Positions 63,634 through 64,000 of a DNA stretch of 64,000 nucleotides are shown piece by piece. Position numbers and translations under genes: made by a program. Source of the DNA: Odontesthes bonariensis (lineage: Eukaryota; Chordata; Actinopteri; Atheriniformes; Atherinopsidae); NCBI RefSeq assembly GCF_027942865.1, contig NC_134509.1, positions 28,652,197 through 28,716,196 of the forward strand, read 5' to 3'. Numbering within the stretch: the stretch's first letter is position 1; each line of letters opens with the position of its first letter. A model generated the notes under the pieces. It saw only the letters and a program-made list of their open reading frames with translations, ran no database searches and was not told the DNA's origin.

Positions 63634-64000
63634 ATGGACAGCCTGGACAGAGCTGAACTCTGCTACCTTCAGCTCCTGAGTTTGTCCTGCAGAGGTTTGA
63701 TGCGTCCTCGCTCCGAGGCTGTCCTCCTCTATGCACTGTTCTCCTCCATCTCTGTGCTCACAGTTGTTCTTAACTTGCTGGTTATCATGTCCATCTCCTA
63801 CTTCAGACAGCTCCACACACCCACCAATGTGCTGATGCTCTCCCTGGCCGTCGCAGACCTCCTTGTTGGGTTGCTGGTGATGCCGGTGGAAACGGTGCGA
63901 CTCATTGAGCCCTGCTGGCTGCTGGGTGAACTCATGTGTGCGCTCTCGTGCATCAACAGCTTCATTCTCACCTCAGCCTCTGTGGGGAACATGGTGCTCA
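63634..64000 (+). CDS. trace-amine-associated receptor, clade III-like, N-terminal part
   Basis: ATG at 63634, open to the window edge (122 codons plus one base). A class A GPCR with TM1 about residues 29-54 (Asn47 = N1.50), intracellular loop FRQLHTPTN typical of TAARs, TM2 with LAVADLLVG (Asp75 = D2.50), ECL1 with conserved Trp95, Cys102 (C3.25) and the start of TM3 ending SVGNMVL. Cys10 and Cys19 fit the N-terminal cysteines that TAARs bond to extracellular loop 2. Position 3.32 is Ser109, not the Asp that binds amines in classical aminergic receptors. This matches teleost clade III TAARs, which are expressed in olfactory neurons and can use an acidic residue in TM5 instead. The MCAL...SVGNMVL pattern also fits that clade. 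TAARs usually occur as tandem single-exon genes, so more copies may follow. The start is supported by the usual TAAR N-terminal length. Confidence 0.92.
   Translation, partial: MDSLDRAELCYLQLLSLSCRGLMRPRSEAVLLYALFSSISVLTVVLNLLVIMSISYFRQLHTPTNVLMLSLAVADLLVGLLVMPVETVRLIEPCWLLGELMCALSCINSFILTSASVGNMVL

Overview
The window is vertebrate nuclear DNA, almost certainly from a ray-finned (teleost) fish. The three recognisable genes have introns or are a single-exon receptor, the DNA is AT-rich with long (CA)n and (TA)n microsatellites, and it carries a typical fish repeat mix: decayed Tc1/mariner copies, hAT elements, an L2-like LINE tail and tRNA-derived SINEs. There are no operons, bacterial genes or CRISPR arrays.

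Layout. (1) 1-3720: a two-exon Msx-class homeobox gene on the minus strand (277 residues), with its 3' UTR to the left and a CCAAT-bearing promoter region to the right. (2) About 3.7-44.4 kb: some 40 kb with no supported protein-coding gene. It holds scattered decayed transposons, microsatellites and several unique CpG-richer or motif-rich blocks that could be developmental enhancers. (3) 44.4-54.2 kb: a five-exon minus-strand gene of the calcyon/NSG neuronal vesicle-trafficking family (201 residues, four coding exons and a probable noncoding first exon). Its introns contain a foldback element, a SINE with perfect target-site duplications, a Tc1 remnant, and a hAT element that has a second SINE nested in it. 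(4) 54.2-63.6 kb: intergenic DNA dominated by repeats, including an L2-like LINE interrupted by a hAT-like MITE. (5) 63634-64000: the first 122 codons of a plus-strand trace-amine-associated receptor, running off the window.

How the genes relate. Mammalian MSX1 lies near NSG1 and MSX2 near NSG2, and mouse Msx3 lies near Caly. An Msx gene next to a calcyon-like gene therefore fits the third member of this paralogous set, so the best names are msx3 (older fish name msxC) and caly. These names are inferred from family features and linkage, not from a tree. The genes do not form a pathway: one is a developmental transcription factor, one a neuronal vesicle protein, and the last an olfactory-type amine receptor.

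I found no clearly new multi-gene system. The most interesting points are a roughly 33-copy (TG)n tract directly against the splice acceptor of caly's transmembrane exon, a NAGNAG acceptor before caly's last exon, a precisely bounded hAT element that keeps only a BED zinc-finger reading frame, a 5-bp-TSD hAT-like MITE with G-run minisatellites inside a LINE, a 46-bp perfect palindrome, a transposon whose left end is itself a hairpin, and a receptor that lacks the usual amine-binding aspartate.
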